Of a DNA stretch of 64,000 nt, positions 16,433 to 24,871 are shown piece by piece. The DNA comes from Viridibacterium sp035456105. GTDB taxonomy: Bacteria; Pseudomonadota; Gammaproteobacteria; Burkholderiales; Rhodocyclaceae. How positions within the stretch are numbered: the first letter of the stretch is position 1; the number at the start of each line of letters is the position of its first letter. The translations under genes were made by a program, and so were the position numbers. The DNA lies in assembly GCA_035456105.1 (NCBI GenBank), contig DATIDV010000005.1:37755-101754 (forward strand), read 5' to 3'. The notes below the pieces were generated by a model, which did not search any database, had not been told where the DNA came from, and saw only the letters and a program-made list of their open reading frames with translations.

Positions 16433-17683
16433 ATGAGACTCAAGTTATGGCTTGGCGCTTGGACCCTGGGCCTGGCGACCACAGCTTTTGCGGCAACGGA
16501 CTATCCCAGCGGTTATACCAAGTGCGCCCAGGTCGGCAGCGCCTGCGCCATGAGCGGCACGCATTCAGTGGCGCTCGGCAAGTCCGGTTCCTTCGTTTAC
16601 GCGACCCTCACCGGCAACTTCACCTGCCAGACCTCGCTGTTCCCGTCGAACAGTTTCACGACCAGCGCGTGGTGTTCGGTCGGCCCGACCTCGAGCACGT
16701 CCAGCTCGGTGACAAGCTCGGTGGCCAGCTCAGTGGCAAGTTCAGCGAGTTCGTCTAAGGCCAGCAGCAGTTCCAGCAAGGCTTCTTCCAGCGCAGCTTC
16801 ATCGGCCGCCAGCAGCAGTGGCTTCTGGGCGCTGACCGGTGATGTCGGCTCGCACGATCCGACACTGACCAAGGAAGGCAGCGTCTGGTACGAGTTTCAC
16901 ACCGGTACCGGCATCCAGGGCAAGCGCTCGAACGACGGCAAGGCCTGGTCGGCGATTCCGCAGATTTTCCTGAGCCGTCCGAGCTGGTGGAAGACCTATG
17001 TGCCTAACCACACCAACCTCGATGTGTGGGCGCCGGACGTGTCGACCTATAACGGCCGCGTCTACATGTACTACTCGATCTCCACTTTCGGCAGCAATGT
17101 GTCGGCCATCGGCCTCGTGTCGGCCGCTACCATCGGTGCCGGCAGCTGGCGTGATGACGGTCTGGTGATCCGCTCCACGGCGTCCAACAATTACAACGCC
17201 ATCGACCCGAACCTCACGATCGACAAGGATGGCAACCCATGGCTCGTATTTGGTTCGTTCTGGAACGGCATCCAGCTGACCAAGCTCGACAAGAGCACGA
17301 TGAAGCCCACCGGTTCGTTGACGACACTGGCGACACGCTCGGCAGGCATCGAAGCGCCGGTGATCATCTACCGCAGCGGCTACTACTATCTGTTCGTGTC
17401 GATCGACAAGTGCTGCGCAGGCGTGGATAGCACCTACAAGATCGCCTATGGTCGCTCGACCAGCATCACCGGCCCTTACCTCGACAAGAGCGGCAAGGAC
17501 ATGAAGAGCGGTGGCGGCACGGTGCTGGATGCGGGTAATGACGTATGGAAGGGCCCGGGCGGTCAGGACATCTATGGCACCTCGGTGATCATCCGTCATG
17601 CCTATGATGCGACCGACAACGGTTCGCCGAAAATGCTGATCAACGATCTCAACTGGGATTCGTCGGGCTGGCCGAAGTACTGA
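16433..17683 (+). CDS. Secreted GH43 endo-1,5-alpha-L-arabinanase with N-terminal accessory module
   Basis: A 416-residue exported enzyme likely to cut alpha-1,5-arabinan side chains of pectin. It has a signal peptide (1-20, ending TAFA), then a small module at about 22-82 (YPSGYTKCA...CSVG, several cysteines), a poly-Ser/Ala linker at about 84-130, and a GH43 five-bladed propeller. The propeller keeps the three acids: Asp in GSHDPTLT (about 140), Asp in NAIDPNL (about 256) and Glu in GIEAPVI (about 305). WAPDVSTYNG and GSFWNGI are arabinanase marks. The N-terminal module resembles the C-terminal module of the pectate lyase at 52694-54211. A strong terminator follows. Confidence 0.9.
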   Translation: MRLKLWLGAWTLGLATTAFAATDYPSGYTKCAQVGSACAMSGTHSVALGKSGSFVYATLTGNFTCQTSLFPSNSFTTSAWCSVGPTSSTSSSVTSSVASSVASSASSSKASSSSSKASSSAASSAASSSGFWALTGDVGSHDPTLTKEGSVWYEFHTGTGIQGKRSNDGKAWSAIPQIFLSRPSWWKTYVPNHTNLDVWAPDVSTYNGRVYMYYSISTFGSNVSAIGLVSAATIGAGSWRDDGLVIRSTASNNYNAIDPNLTIDKDGNPWLVFGSFWNGIQLTKLDKSTMKPTGSLTTLATRSAGIEAPVIIYRSGYYYLFVSIDKCCAGVDSTYKIAYGRSTSITGPYLDKSGKDMKSGGGTVLDAGNDVWKGPGGQDIYGTSVIIRHAYDATDNGSPKMLINDLNWDSSGWPKY

Positions 17684-17709
17684 TACTGCAGCGTCATGAC
17701 GGGACCGGG

Positions 17710-17738
17710 AACGGGCTGCTTGCAGCCCGTTTTCTTTT
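17710..17738 (+). terminator. Terminator of the arabinanase gene
   Basis: The stem AACGGGCTGC / GCAGCCCGTT with a two-base loop (17710-17731) is followed by TTCTTTT. It begins 26 bases after the stop codon. Confidence 0.9.
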
Positions 17739-17864
17739 GGCACCGCCGCCGGCACTGTCACGCGCTTGATACGCATCGCAATTCAGGAGTGACTGGGCTA
17801 TCGTAGGAACGGCTGCGTGTGCGCCTTCCGTCATTCCCCTTCACCTGTGAGCGAGGTAGATTCC

Positions 17865-18365
17865 ATGCGGATCCGTACCCTGGTGCTTCTGATAGCCGTG
17901 GCATGCACTCTGGCGTTCGTCTTGTTCAATTGGGCGGCCATTACCGCGCCCGGCAGCATATCGCTGGGGGTGACGACTGTAGTCGCGCCGCTCGGAATAA
18001 TCCTGTTGGCAATTCTTGTTGTGCTGGCCGTGTTGTTCATCGCCTTCGTGGCGCAATTGCAGACCGCGCTGCTGTTCGAATCGCGGCGTCATGCCAAGGA
18101 GCTTGCCGCACAGCGCGCTCTGGCCGATACGGCTGAAGCCTCGCGCTTCACGGAGCTGCGTAACTTTCTGGACGGCGCCCTGAAGCAGGTCAGCGAGCGC
18201 GACGCCGCGCAGCAGGCCGAGTTGCTTGAATACCTCGAAAAGCACGAAGCAGGATTTCTGGGGGCCGTCGAGGTGCTTGGCAACGGCGTTGCAGCCCATA
18301 TCGGTCAGCTCGAAGACAGGATTGAGCGCGCGGGCTTTCCGGGCAATCCAGAGGGGCGGCGCTGA
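17865..18365 (+). CDS. LapA-like small membrane protein with coiled-coil tail
   Basis: A 166-residue protein with two transmembrane helices: residues about 3-24 (including VLFNWAAI) and about 35-62, separated by a short loop. This is the hairpin seen in the LapA/DUF1049 family. The rest is a polar, probably helical cytoplasmic tail rich in Glu, Gln and Ala (residues 70-160). ATG 17865 follows GCGAGG; an upstream in-frame GTG at 17817 is less likely. LapA-type proteins act in envelope and lipopolysaccharide assembly in E. coli, but the long tail here is unusual, and function is not established. Confidence 0.7.
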   Translation: MRIRTLVLLIAVACTLAFVLFNWAAITAPGSISLGVTTVVAPLGIILLAILVVLAVLFIAFVAQLQTALLFESRRHAKELAAQRALADTAEASRFTELRNFLDGALKQVSERDAAQQAELLEYLEKHEAGFLGAVEVLGNGVAAHIGQLEDRIERAGFPGNPEGRR

Positions 18366-18423
18366 GTTCGTCGAATGCCGCGCATGGCATTTGCATGCAG
18401 ATGCCGTCAGCGAAAATCCGGGT

Positions 18424-18900
18424 TCATTTGCGACGCGAGCGACGTTTCTTCGGACGGGGCTTGACGCCGGCCTTGCTCGGCAGGCCCAGCGCAGCGCGCG
18501 CCAGCGCATCGGCCTCGCTGTTGCGATGGCGCGGTACCCAGCTCAGTCGGGCATTGCCGAACTGCTGCAGGAGTTGGCGCGCTTCGTCGAACACATCGGT
18601 CAGGCGCACGATCGGGGCCGCCCCACCAAGCTGCGCGACAAGCACGCTGCTATCGCTGCGAATATGTAGCGCCGCATTCTCCGCGCCAATGTTCTGCAGC
18701 AGCCGCAGGGCTGCGATCAGCGCGCGAGCTTCCGCTTCGTTATTGCATCCGTGCATACCCGTGGCTTGCGACAGCGTGTGACGCGTGCCGTCAGGCGCGG
18801 TCAGCACGGCACCGATGCCCATGCGGCCGGGATTGGGCAGGGCTGTGCCGTCGCAATGTATGGTCCAGCTGATGGCAGATGATGTGTCGGCGTCAGACAT
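18424..18900 (-). CDS. RNase HI-family protein
   Basis: A 158-residue cytosolic protein with the RNase H fold. The four catalytic acids are visible: Asp in IHCDGTALPNPG, Glu in NNEAEARALIAAL, Asp in IRSDSSVL and Asp in RHRNSEADALARAA. The product should degrade RNA in RNA-DNA hybrids. A basic C-terminal tail (KPRPKKRRSRRK) could aid nucleic-acid binding. The divergence from E. coli RnhA in the first motif suggests a second RNase HI paralogue rather than the main enzyme. ATG 18900 is preferred to the longer frame from 18933, as AGGA lies upstream and the extra residues are not family-like. Confidence 0.85.
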   Translation of the reverse strand: MSDADTSSAISWTIHCDGTALPNPGRMGIGAVLTAPDGTRHTLSQATGMHGCNNEAEARALIAALRLLQNIGAENAALHIRSDSSVLVAQLGGAAPIVRLTDVFDEARQLLQQFGNARLSWVPRHRNSEADALARAALGLPSKAGVKPRPKKRRSRRK

Positions 18901-19073
18901 GGGTGTCATCCTACCCGCGCGGCCAGATCGCAACTGAACGAAATGACGTGTCGTGCTGTCCAGCTAAAGCGCCATCGCAGCTGAGCGGTCAAGCACGTGG
19001 CGCGAGGCCGCTGAAGGCAGGGCCGTGACCATAAGACGTTAGACTGCGTGTCCCCGGGCGGTGCCTGATCTCC

Positions 19074-19170
19074 AGGGTCTGTTCCCGACTCACTCTGCAC
19101 TGCGTCGCACGCCTTGTTCCGCAAGCCAGAGGCCTCAACGCGATCCGTCGGATGAATGGGAACAGACCCT
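19074..19170. repeat. MITE-like element, short copy (copy A)
   Basis: A 97-base unit bounded by perfect 13-base inverted repeats, AGGGTCTGTTCCC and its complement. Its right-hand 73 bases (from CACTGCGTCGCACGCCTTGT) match the right end of the 273-base element at 39751-40023 at about 84 percent by eye. It lies just upstream of the large membrane-protein gene. There is no coding capacity. Confidence 0.8.
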
Positions 19171-19183
19171 AGGAAAGGCACGC

Positions 19184-21217
19184 ATGATTGCATTGCATCC
19201 CCTGCTCGAAGAAATCGCGCGACTGGCGCAAGCCGGATCGCGCCCGAACGCGCCGGACATCGATACGACGCCAATGGTCGAGCTGGTGCGCCGTCTGCGC
19301 CCCGCGCATGGCGAGTCAACGGTGGAGCGCGAGGGGCGCATGTGCCTTCTCATCGACGTGCTGCGCAGTCGGCCGTCGCTGGCTGCGAGCCTGCGCGATT
19401 ACATCTCCGGGCTGCTGGCCAGCCGCAATCACTTCTTCGTGTACGCGGAGAGCGGCATTCTCGGCAATACCGGTTTCTTTACCGAGTTGCGCCATCGCAT
19501 CGGCAATCGCCTGCTGCCGCCTGCGCTCGATTCGCGTTTCCTGCGCGATCTCATCGAGGAGGTATTCGATCACGCTGACGATGCGCAGTGGCTGGCGTCG
19601 ATTCCAGTGGCGCTGTGGGAAGAGCTGTTCCAGACAATGGGCTTCAGCGTCGCCGAGCCGACAGCGGGGCAGCTGCAGATCCGCAAGGAGATGTGCGAGA
19701 GCTTGCGCGTGCTGGCTGTCCGCCTTGCGGCACTCGGGCTCGAACCTGATCTGGTGCGTTACTACCCGGCGCTGTCGCAGTACGAGTCGCCATTTCTGGC
19801 ACAGCAACGCGAATTCGAGGCTGTCATCGTCAGTATGCAGGAGGCATTGCTGGGGGCGTCGCACGAGTGGCCGGACAGCGCACATGCCGATGTGCTGCTC
19901 GAGCAATGCCGCGATGCGCTGTTGCGCATTCGCAAGCTGTCACGCGAGGCCGGCGCCGCCGTGAGACTGTCGTGGCACCTGACGCGTGCCTTCCAGATCA
20001 TCGAACGCATGCGTCTGATGCTGGCCCTGCTCGTGCCCGGGCCGCATCCGGAAAAGATGGCAGCGGGAGCCGGATTTTTCATCAGCCTGGTCGACGCCGA
20101 ATGCCGTCGCAACAGCGTGCGCGAACTGGTCAGCAGCGTGACCGATCTGCTCTCACTGCAGGTGACGGAGCATGCGAGCAAGACCGGCGAGCACTACGTG
20201 ACGCGTGATCGCAGTGAGTTCTACGCCATGTTCCGTGCGGCCGCGGGGGCGGGCGTCATTGTCGGCTTCATGGCGCTGATCAAGATGCACATTGCCATGC
20301 TGCATCTGCCGCCGTTGTGGGAGGCACTGGGCTTCAGCCTCAACTACGGGTTGGGTTTCGTGCTGGTACATCTGCTGGGCTTCACGATTGCCACCAAGCA
20401 ACCGGCCATGACGGCAGCGACCCTCGCCGCCGCGATCGACCCGCGCAACAACGGCGCCAGCCCGCTGGATGACATGTGCGAACTGATCGTGCAGGTGTGC
20501 CGTTCGCAGTTCGTGGCGATAGCGGGCAATGTGCTGCTGGCCTTCATGACCTCGCTGGCGATTGCCTATGGCTGGCTGGCGATCTTCGGCGCGCCTGCCG
20601 CCACGCCGGACAAGGCGCAGAACATGCTGCACGATCTGCATCCGCTGTTCAGCATGGCGTTGCCGCATGCGGCGATTGCCGGGGTGTGCCTGTTCCTGTC
20701 GGGCCTTGTCACCGGCTATTACGACAACAAGGCCATCTACAACCGCGTGCCGGATCGGCTGCGGCGCGTCAGATGGCTACGCAGTCTGCTCGGTGTGAAG
20801 CGCCACGAGCGCTTCGTTGTTTACATCGAACACAATCTCGGCGCCCTCGCGGGAAACTTCGTGTTCGGCTTCATGCTCGGGTGCATGGGCACACTCGGCT
20901 TCCTGCTCGGGCTGCCTCTTGATATCCGCCACGTGACCTTCGGCGCAGCGAACCTTGCCTACGGTTTGCAGGCCCTGGACTTCCAGGTGTTCTGGGTGCA
21001 GGCGGCCGTCTGCGTGCTGGGTGTGTTCATGATCGGCATGACCAATCTGGCCGTCAGCTTTTCACTGGCGATGTATGTGGCGCTCAAATCGCGGCGTGTG
21101 CGCTTTCACGACACACGCGGTCTGCTGCGCATACTGCTGCTGCGCCTGGTCCGACGCCCGCGAGATTTCTTCTGGCCACCGAAGGAAGAGAAGGACGTAA
21201 AAGCGCTGGCGAAGTAG
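19184..21217 (+). CDS. Large membrane protein of the so-called site-specific recombinase (COG4389) family
   Basis: A 677-residue protein. The first 340 residues are a helical soluble region; the second half has about six to seven hydrophobic helices (for example GAGVIVGFMALIK, FVAIAGNVLLAFMTSLAIAYGW, GNFVFGFMLGCMG). The family carries the name site-specific recombinase in databases, yet no Tyr- or Ser-recombinase catalytic motif is present. The protein is plainly an integral membrane protein, so the name is probably wrong. ATG 19184 follows AGGAAAGG; earlier in-frame starts fall inside the upstream repeat element. The real function is unknown. Confidence 0.8.
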   Translation: MIALHPLLEEIARLAQAGSRPNAPDIDTTPMVELVRRLRPAHGESTVEREGRMCLLIDVLRSRPSLAASLRDYISGLLASRNHFFVYAESGILGNTGFFTELRHRIGNRLLPPALDSRFLRDLIEEVFDHADDAQWLASIPVALWEELFQTMGFSVAEPTAGQLQIRKEMCESLRVLAVRLAALGLEPDLVRYYPALSQYESPFLAQQREFEAVIVSMQEALLGASHEWPDSAHADVLLEQCRDALLRIRKLSREAGAAVRLSWHLTRAFQIIERMRLMLALLVPGPHPEKMAAGAGFFISLVDAECRRNSVRELVSSVTDLLSLQVTEHASKTGEHYVTRDRSEFYAMFRAAAGAGVIVGFMALIKMHIAMLHLPPLWEALGFSLNYGLGFVLVHLLGFTIATKQPAMTAATLAAAIDPRNNGASPLDDMCELIVQVCRSQFVAIAGNVLLAFMTSLAIAYGWLAIFGAPAATPDKAQNMLHDLHPLFSMALPHAAIAGVCLFLSGLVTGYYDNKAIYNRVPDRLRRVRWLRSLLGVKRHERFVVYIEHNLGALAGNFVFGFMLGCMGTLGFLLGLPLDIRHVTFGAANLAYGLQALDFQVFWVQAAVCVLGVFMIGMTNLAVSFSLAMYVALKSRRVRFHDTRGLLRILLLRLVRRPRDFFWPPKEEKDVKALAK

Positions 21218-21236
21218 GGATGTCTTGCAGCGCGCG

Positions 21237-21314
21237 GTAGCCCGGATGCAGCGCAGCGGAATCCGGGGCAACGGTGGCGACACCCCGGATTCCGGCAAGC
21301 ATGCATCCGGGCGA
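21237..21314. repeat. Dispersed GTAGCCCGGATGCAGCGCAG-type hairpin repeat
   Basis: CCCGGATGCAGCGCAGCGGA at 21241 onward pairs with CCCCGGATTCCGGCAAGCATGCATCCGGG ending near 21312. The motif is a familiar proteobacterial intergenic repeat. It lies between the convergent membrane-protein and Ldh-family genes and could terminate both. Confidence 0.7.
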
Positions 21315-21352
21315 CTTCATTGTTGTTTCGGCGGATGCATATTGCATTGTCG

Positions 21353-22390
21353 TCAGCCCAGTACGACGCCTGCCTTCTCCAGCTGGCTGACGATCTCCGC
21401 ATGCAGCGGCACGCCATCGCGCAGATTCGCTGCGCACTCTGTCCAGCCACGTTCGCCCGGAAAGAGGAAGGCTTCGCGTGTGCCTGCTTCCCTGCGCAGG
21501 TAGTCGAGATAGTCCTCGACCTGTGCGTGAAAGCCATCGTTGCCGAATGCTGCGACGTCGAGCGCGATGAACAGCTTGCTGGCCTCGGTTTCCACCGCGC
21601 CTGCGGGCGCCGTGATGTCGCGGCAAAAGAGGCCGCTTCCGAGCGCGGCGGTCATGAATTCCAGCATCAACGCGAGGCCGGCGCCCTTGTGCCCACCCAT
21701 GGGCGACACGGCGCCACCGAGGATGGCTTTCGCATCCGTCGTTGGCTTGCCATCGGCATCCACGCCCCAGCCTTCCGGCAGCGCCTTGCCTTCGCGCAGC
21801 CAGGTGGCGACCTTGCCGACGGCGGCCTGACTCATGGCGATGTCGAGCACGACCGGATTCTTGCCCGGTGCGCGCGGTACGCCGATGGCCAGCGGATTGT
21901 TGCCGATGACAGCCTTGGTGGCGCCCCATGCGGCCATGGTCTGGACGGCATTGGTGCTGCACAGGCCGATACAGCCGGCCTGCGCCGCGCGCAGGGCATA
22001 GGCATGAGCGCGGCCCCAGTGCGTGGTGTGGGTGGCGAGACAGACGCCGACGCCGAATTTGCGCGCACGGTCGACGGCGGCCTGCATCGCCGTGGCGGCG
22101 ACGTGGCGACCGGGGCCGTTATCGCCATCGAGCACGCAGATGGCGCCGAATTCGCGAGTGAATTTCAAGTCAGGCCTGGCCTTGGCGCGGCCGGTGGCGA
22201 GACCGCTCAGCAATGCCGGAAGCATGCGTATGCCATGCGAGGGCGTGCCGTGCAGATCGGCCTCGGCCATGATGCACGCTTCAACCTGTGCAACTTCCGG
22301 GGACACGCCGTGCGCTACCAGCGCGGCTTGCACTGCACTGCAGAGACGGTCGTAGGGAACGCGTACGGGGAGATCGGCTGTAACTGACAT
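21353..22390 (-). CDS. Ldh-family NAD(P)-dependent oxidoreductase
   Basis: A 345-residue cytosolic enzyme of the malate/L-lactate/ureidoglycolate dehydrogenase (Ldh2/AllD) family, which is unrelated to classical Rossmann lactate dehydrogenases. Family features are the DLHGTPSHGIRM motif near 46-56 (catalytic His), GHH-like THTTHWGRAHAYA near 120, NAVQTMAAWGA near 147 and GNNPLAIGVPR near 163. Members reduce 2-oxo acids or cyclic imines such as piperideine-2-carboxylate; the substrate here cannot be fixed. It stands alone on its strand. ATG 22390 has GGATGAG upstream. Confidence 0.85.
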   Translation of the reverse strand: MSVTADLPVRVPYDRLCSAVQAALVAHGVSPEVAQVEACIMAEADLHGTPSHGIRMLPALLSGLATGRAKARPDLKFTREFGAICVLDGDNGPGRHVAATAMQAAVDRARKFGVGVCLATHTTHWGRAHAYALRAAQAGCIGLCSTNAVQTMAAWGATKAVIGNNPLAIGVPRAPGKNPVVLDIAMSQAAVGKVATWLREGKALPEGWGVDADGKPTTDAKAILGGAVSPMGGHKGAGLALMLEFMTAALGSGLFCRDITAPAGAVETEASKLFIALDVAAFGNDGFHAQVEDYLDYLRREAGTREAFLFPGERGWTECAANLRDGVPLHAEIVSQLEKAGVVLG

Positions 22391-22498
22391 GATGGCTCAT
22401 CCGGTATGAAGCGAGCTCCAATTCTAGTGGCTTGCGCAGGCGGCGTATTGACCTATGGCGTACAAGCAAATCCGAAACTGAAAGCCCAGACGCAAGAA

Positions 22499-22524
22499 CG
22501 GCCAGTGCGCATGCACACTGGCCG
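22499..22524 (-). terminator. Hairpin after the lipoprotein gene
   Basis: CGGCCAGTG (22499-22507) pairs with CACTGGCCG (22516-22524), 25 bases downstream of the lipoprotein stop on the minus strand. There is no strong T tract, so this is a likely but not textbook terminator. Confidence 0.5.
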
Positions 22525-22549
22525 TCTCAAGACTGGTGAGGCAAGCCGC

Positions 22550-22972
22550 TTACGGTGTCACCGGCACGGACTTCGCCTGCGATGCCGTCTTGCCACGCGC
22601 ATCGGCCGTGACCTTGAACGTTACGGTTTCGTTCGCAACGCCCGGCGTGAAGGTCAGTGTCGATTGATGATCGCCGTCGCTTTGCGCTTTGCTCACGACC
22701 GGCGTGCCGGCGGTTTGCTCCCATGTGTAAGCGATATCGCTCGCGCCAATGCCGCCCGTGGTCACGACAGCGACTGTGAAGGATGTCGAGGTGAGGACTT
22801 TGACGCCGCTCGGCCCGTCAAGGGAACTGATGGTGATCGAGTCCGGCAACGGAGAGCCGCCAACATCGCCGCCGTCATCGCCGCCACCGCAACCCGTCAG
22901 CAGGGCAGCCGAAGCCAGCAGGGTCACTGCGATGCGTTTTGAAACAGAATTGAAATTGCCTAATGCATACAT
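22550..22972 (-). CDS. Small lipoprotein with Ig/PKD-like domain
   Basis: A 140-residue exported lipoprotein. The N terminus has a signal segment with lipobox LLTGC (Cys about 28) followed by a Gly/Asp-rich spacer (GGGDDGGDVGG). The rest resembles a single Ig-like or PKD-like beta-sandwich (AYTWEQTAGT...STLTFTPG...TVTFKVTADARGKTAS), often used for adhesion or surface binding. ATG 22972 has GAGGAG seven bases upstream. No partner gene is adjacent, and function is unknown. Confidence 0.75.
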   Translation of the reverse strand: MYALGNFNSVSKRIAVTLLASAALLTGCGGGDDGGDVGGSPLPDSITISSLDGPSGVKVLTSTSFTVAVVTTGGIGASDIAYTWEQTAGTPVVSKAQSDGDHQSTLTFTPGVANETVTFKVTADARGKTASQAKSVPVTP

Positions 22973-23689
22973 GTTCAGACTCCTCGTGTGTGTAGGAACG
23001 ACAAAGTGATCGTTCGTCAGGGTCGCCCTGTAAAGGCGGTGGCGCGGGGCGTTTCCGCCGGAAACGAGCGGCTCCAAACCTCCTGGCAGACGACACGAAC
23101 GATGCGGGGATTTGCGGGCGATTTCTGTGCGTTAGCGCTCAAAGCGCCGAGCCTTCAGTCGAAGGCAAGGTGGTAATGCCCACGGGGCGCACTGGTGTCG
23201 GAGGGCCGGCTACGTCGCTGTGGCCGTGCCCATCCTGGCGCTGATTCTCGCGGCATGCTTGGACTTCATATGGGCTGCTCGGACCGTCGCCGGGATTTTC
23301 CGTGCCGGGATCGGCACTGCAGTCGTGCTGGTAGAGGCAACCCGGCCAACCCGGCCGGAACGCCGGTGGCGATCCCCGCCCGCTTTCTGATTCCGACAGT
23401 CGGAACCACTAAAAGTCGGCCCGATCAACGGTTTTCGAGGTGCGCTGAAGAATATTCAGGTGCCCGTCAGTAGCACCTGTGTTCTTCCAAGTAATTGAGC
23501 GGAAAGCCTTTGTTTGCGGCTGTTGCGAACCGCTCATGCCATGCAGGTTCGGCTCGTTATTAATGTAATTGAAGGATTTATCAAAAATATTTACTGGGGT
23601 TTACCCTAGGTGGCATGCCAGCATTCCCGCCATGTTCAAGGCTGCCCAGGTTTTCGTCGGGTCGGCCAAACCGTCACGGAGGAAAACGA
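22973..23689. other. Long intergenic region upstream of the orphan TRAP binding-protein gene
   Basis: About 700 bases without a supported gene. Open frames here lack family resemblance and ribosome sites. A small palindrome, TTCCGA-CAG-TCGGAA, lies at 23391-23405. The stretch 23555-23615 is distinctly AT-rich and is the likely promoter region for the gene at 23690, though no exact -35/-10 pair is asserted. Confidence 0.5.
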
Positions 23690-24661
23690 ATGTTGCGCAA
23701 ACTTCTCATCGCCCTGTCACTGCTGGGCGCTGTAAACGCGGTCAGTGCGGCCGAAGTCAAGGGATGGGTACTCGAAGGCCAGGACTATCCGAAGCATCAG
23801 GGCATGCTGTACTTCTTCGAACAGATCAAGGCGCGCAGCAACGGCAAGTTCGACGGCAAGGTACTCTGGCGCGAGTCGACAGGTGATCAGAAAACCATCC
23901 TGCCGCAGTTCAAGAAGGGGCAGATCGACTTTGCCGTGTTGAGCAATGCACCGCTCTACGAGGCTGTGCCGGAGATGGAAGTGTTGTCGCTACCCTTCAT
24001 CTTCAAGAACACCGAACACATGCTCAAGACGCTTGATGGCGAAGTCGGCCAGGGCCTCGAGCGTTCGCTGGCGGCCAAGGGCTTCATCGTGCTGGCGTGG
24101 TACGACGGTGGTGCGCGCTCTTTCTACTCGCGCAACAAGCCGCTGCGCAACCCCAGTGACTTCGACCATTTGAAGGTGCGCGTCGCCAACAAGGTCGAGC
24201 TCAAGCGCATGGTGTCCGCACTGGGCGGCGAGCCGAACACGCTGGCGTATGACAAGGTCAAGGGTGCGCTCGAAAGCGGCGAGATCGATGTCGCCGAGAA
24301 CGACCTCATCTCCTACCAGTTGTCAGAACAGTACAAGTTCGCCAAGTACTACGTAGTCAGCAACCATAGTGTGTTGCCGGAAGCCATGGTCGTGTCGACG
24401 CAGTTGTGGCAGAAGCTCTCACCTGCAGAACGCGAGATGTTCAAGCAGTCGGCGCACGAATCAGCTGAGCTCATGCATGGCCTGTGGGTCAAGAAGACCG
24501 CCACGATCCGCACCGCACTCGAAAAGCAGGGCGTCAAGTTCTACGATATGAAGGACAGCTCTGGCTTCGTGTCGCGTTTGCGCAGTGTCTACAGCCCCGT
24601 ACTGGTCAACCCCCAGTCTGGCGAGTTGATGCTCAAGGTGATGGCCGGCTCGCAAACCTGA
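23690..24661 (+). CDS. Orphan TRAP transporter solute-binding protein (DctP family)
   Basis: A 323-residue periplasmic protein with a signal peptide (about 1-20, ending AVSA). DctP features are KKGQIDFAVLSNAPLYE, LPFIFKN near 101, WYDGGARSFYSRNKPL near 142 and LKVRVANKVELKRMVSALGG near 162, where the conserved Arg (KVRV) normally holds the ligand carboxylate. No dctQ or dctM genes adjoin it, so it must borrow another permease or act in sensing. ATG 23690 has GGAGG eight bases upstream; a clear terminator follows. Confidence 0.87.
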   Translation: MLRKLLIALSLLGAVNAVSAAEVKGWVLEGQDYPKHQGMLYFFEQIKARSNGKFDGKVLWRESTGDQKTILPQFKKGQIDFAVLSNAPLYEAVPEMEVLSLPFIFKNTEHMLKTLDGEVGQGLERSLAAKGFIVLAWYDGGARSFYSRNKPLRNPSDFDHLKVRVANKVELKRMVSALGGEPNTLAYDKVKGALESGEIDVAENDLISYQLSEQYKFAKYYVVSNHSVLPEAMVVSTQLWQKLSPAEREMFKQSAHESAELMHGLWVKKTATIRTALEKQGVKFYDMKDSSGFVSRLRSVYSPVLVNPQSGELMLKVMAGSQT

Positions 24662-24691
24662 TCGCGCAACACGATTGATCTCCCCATGAAG

Positions 24692-24716
24692 AAGGGCCGC
24701 ACTTGCGGCCCTTTTT
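24692..24716 (+). terminator. Terminator of the orphan TRAP binding-protein gene
   Basis: AAGGGCCGC-ACTT-GCGGCCCTT followed by a T run, 31 bases after the stop codon. Confidence 0.92.
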
Positions 24717-24871
24717 GCATTCTGGCGACCGCATGGACTGACTGCCGTACTCCGCGGGTTTCATGCAAAATTAGTCCAGGTGTCATGTGCTCATGTCACA
24801 CTGGGTCGTAACGCCCGGGGCAGCGTTCAAGAGCAGTCAGCCTCTGTCCTCGCAGAATGGAGTCGTTGTTC

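Noticed and set aside
23195..23473. A small plus-strand frame in the gap before the orphan TRAP gene.
   Set aside because: No ribosome site, arginine-rich frame typical of shadow translation, and no family resemblance.
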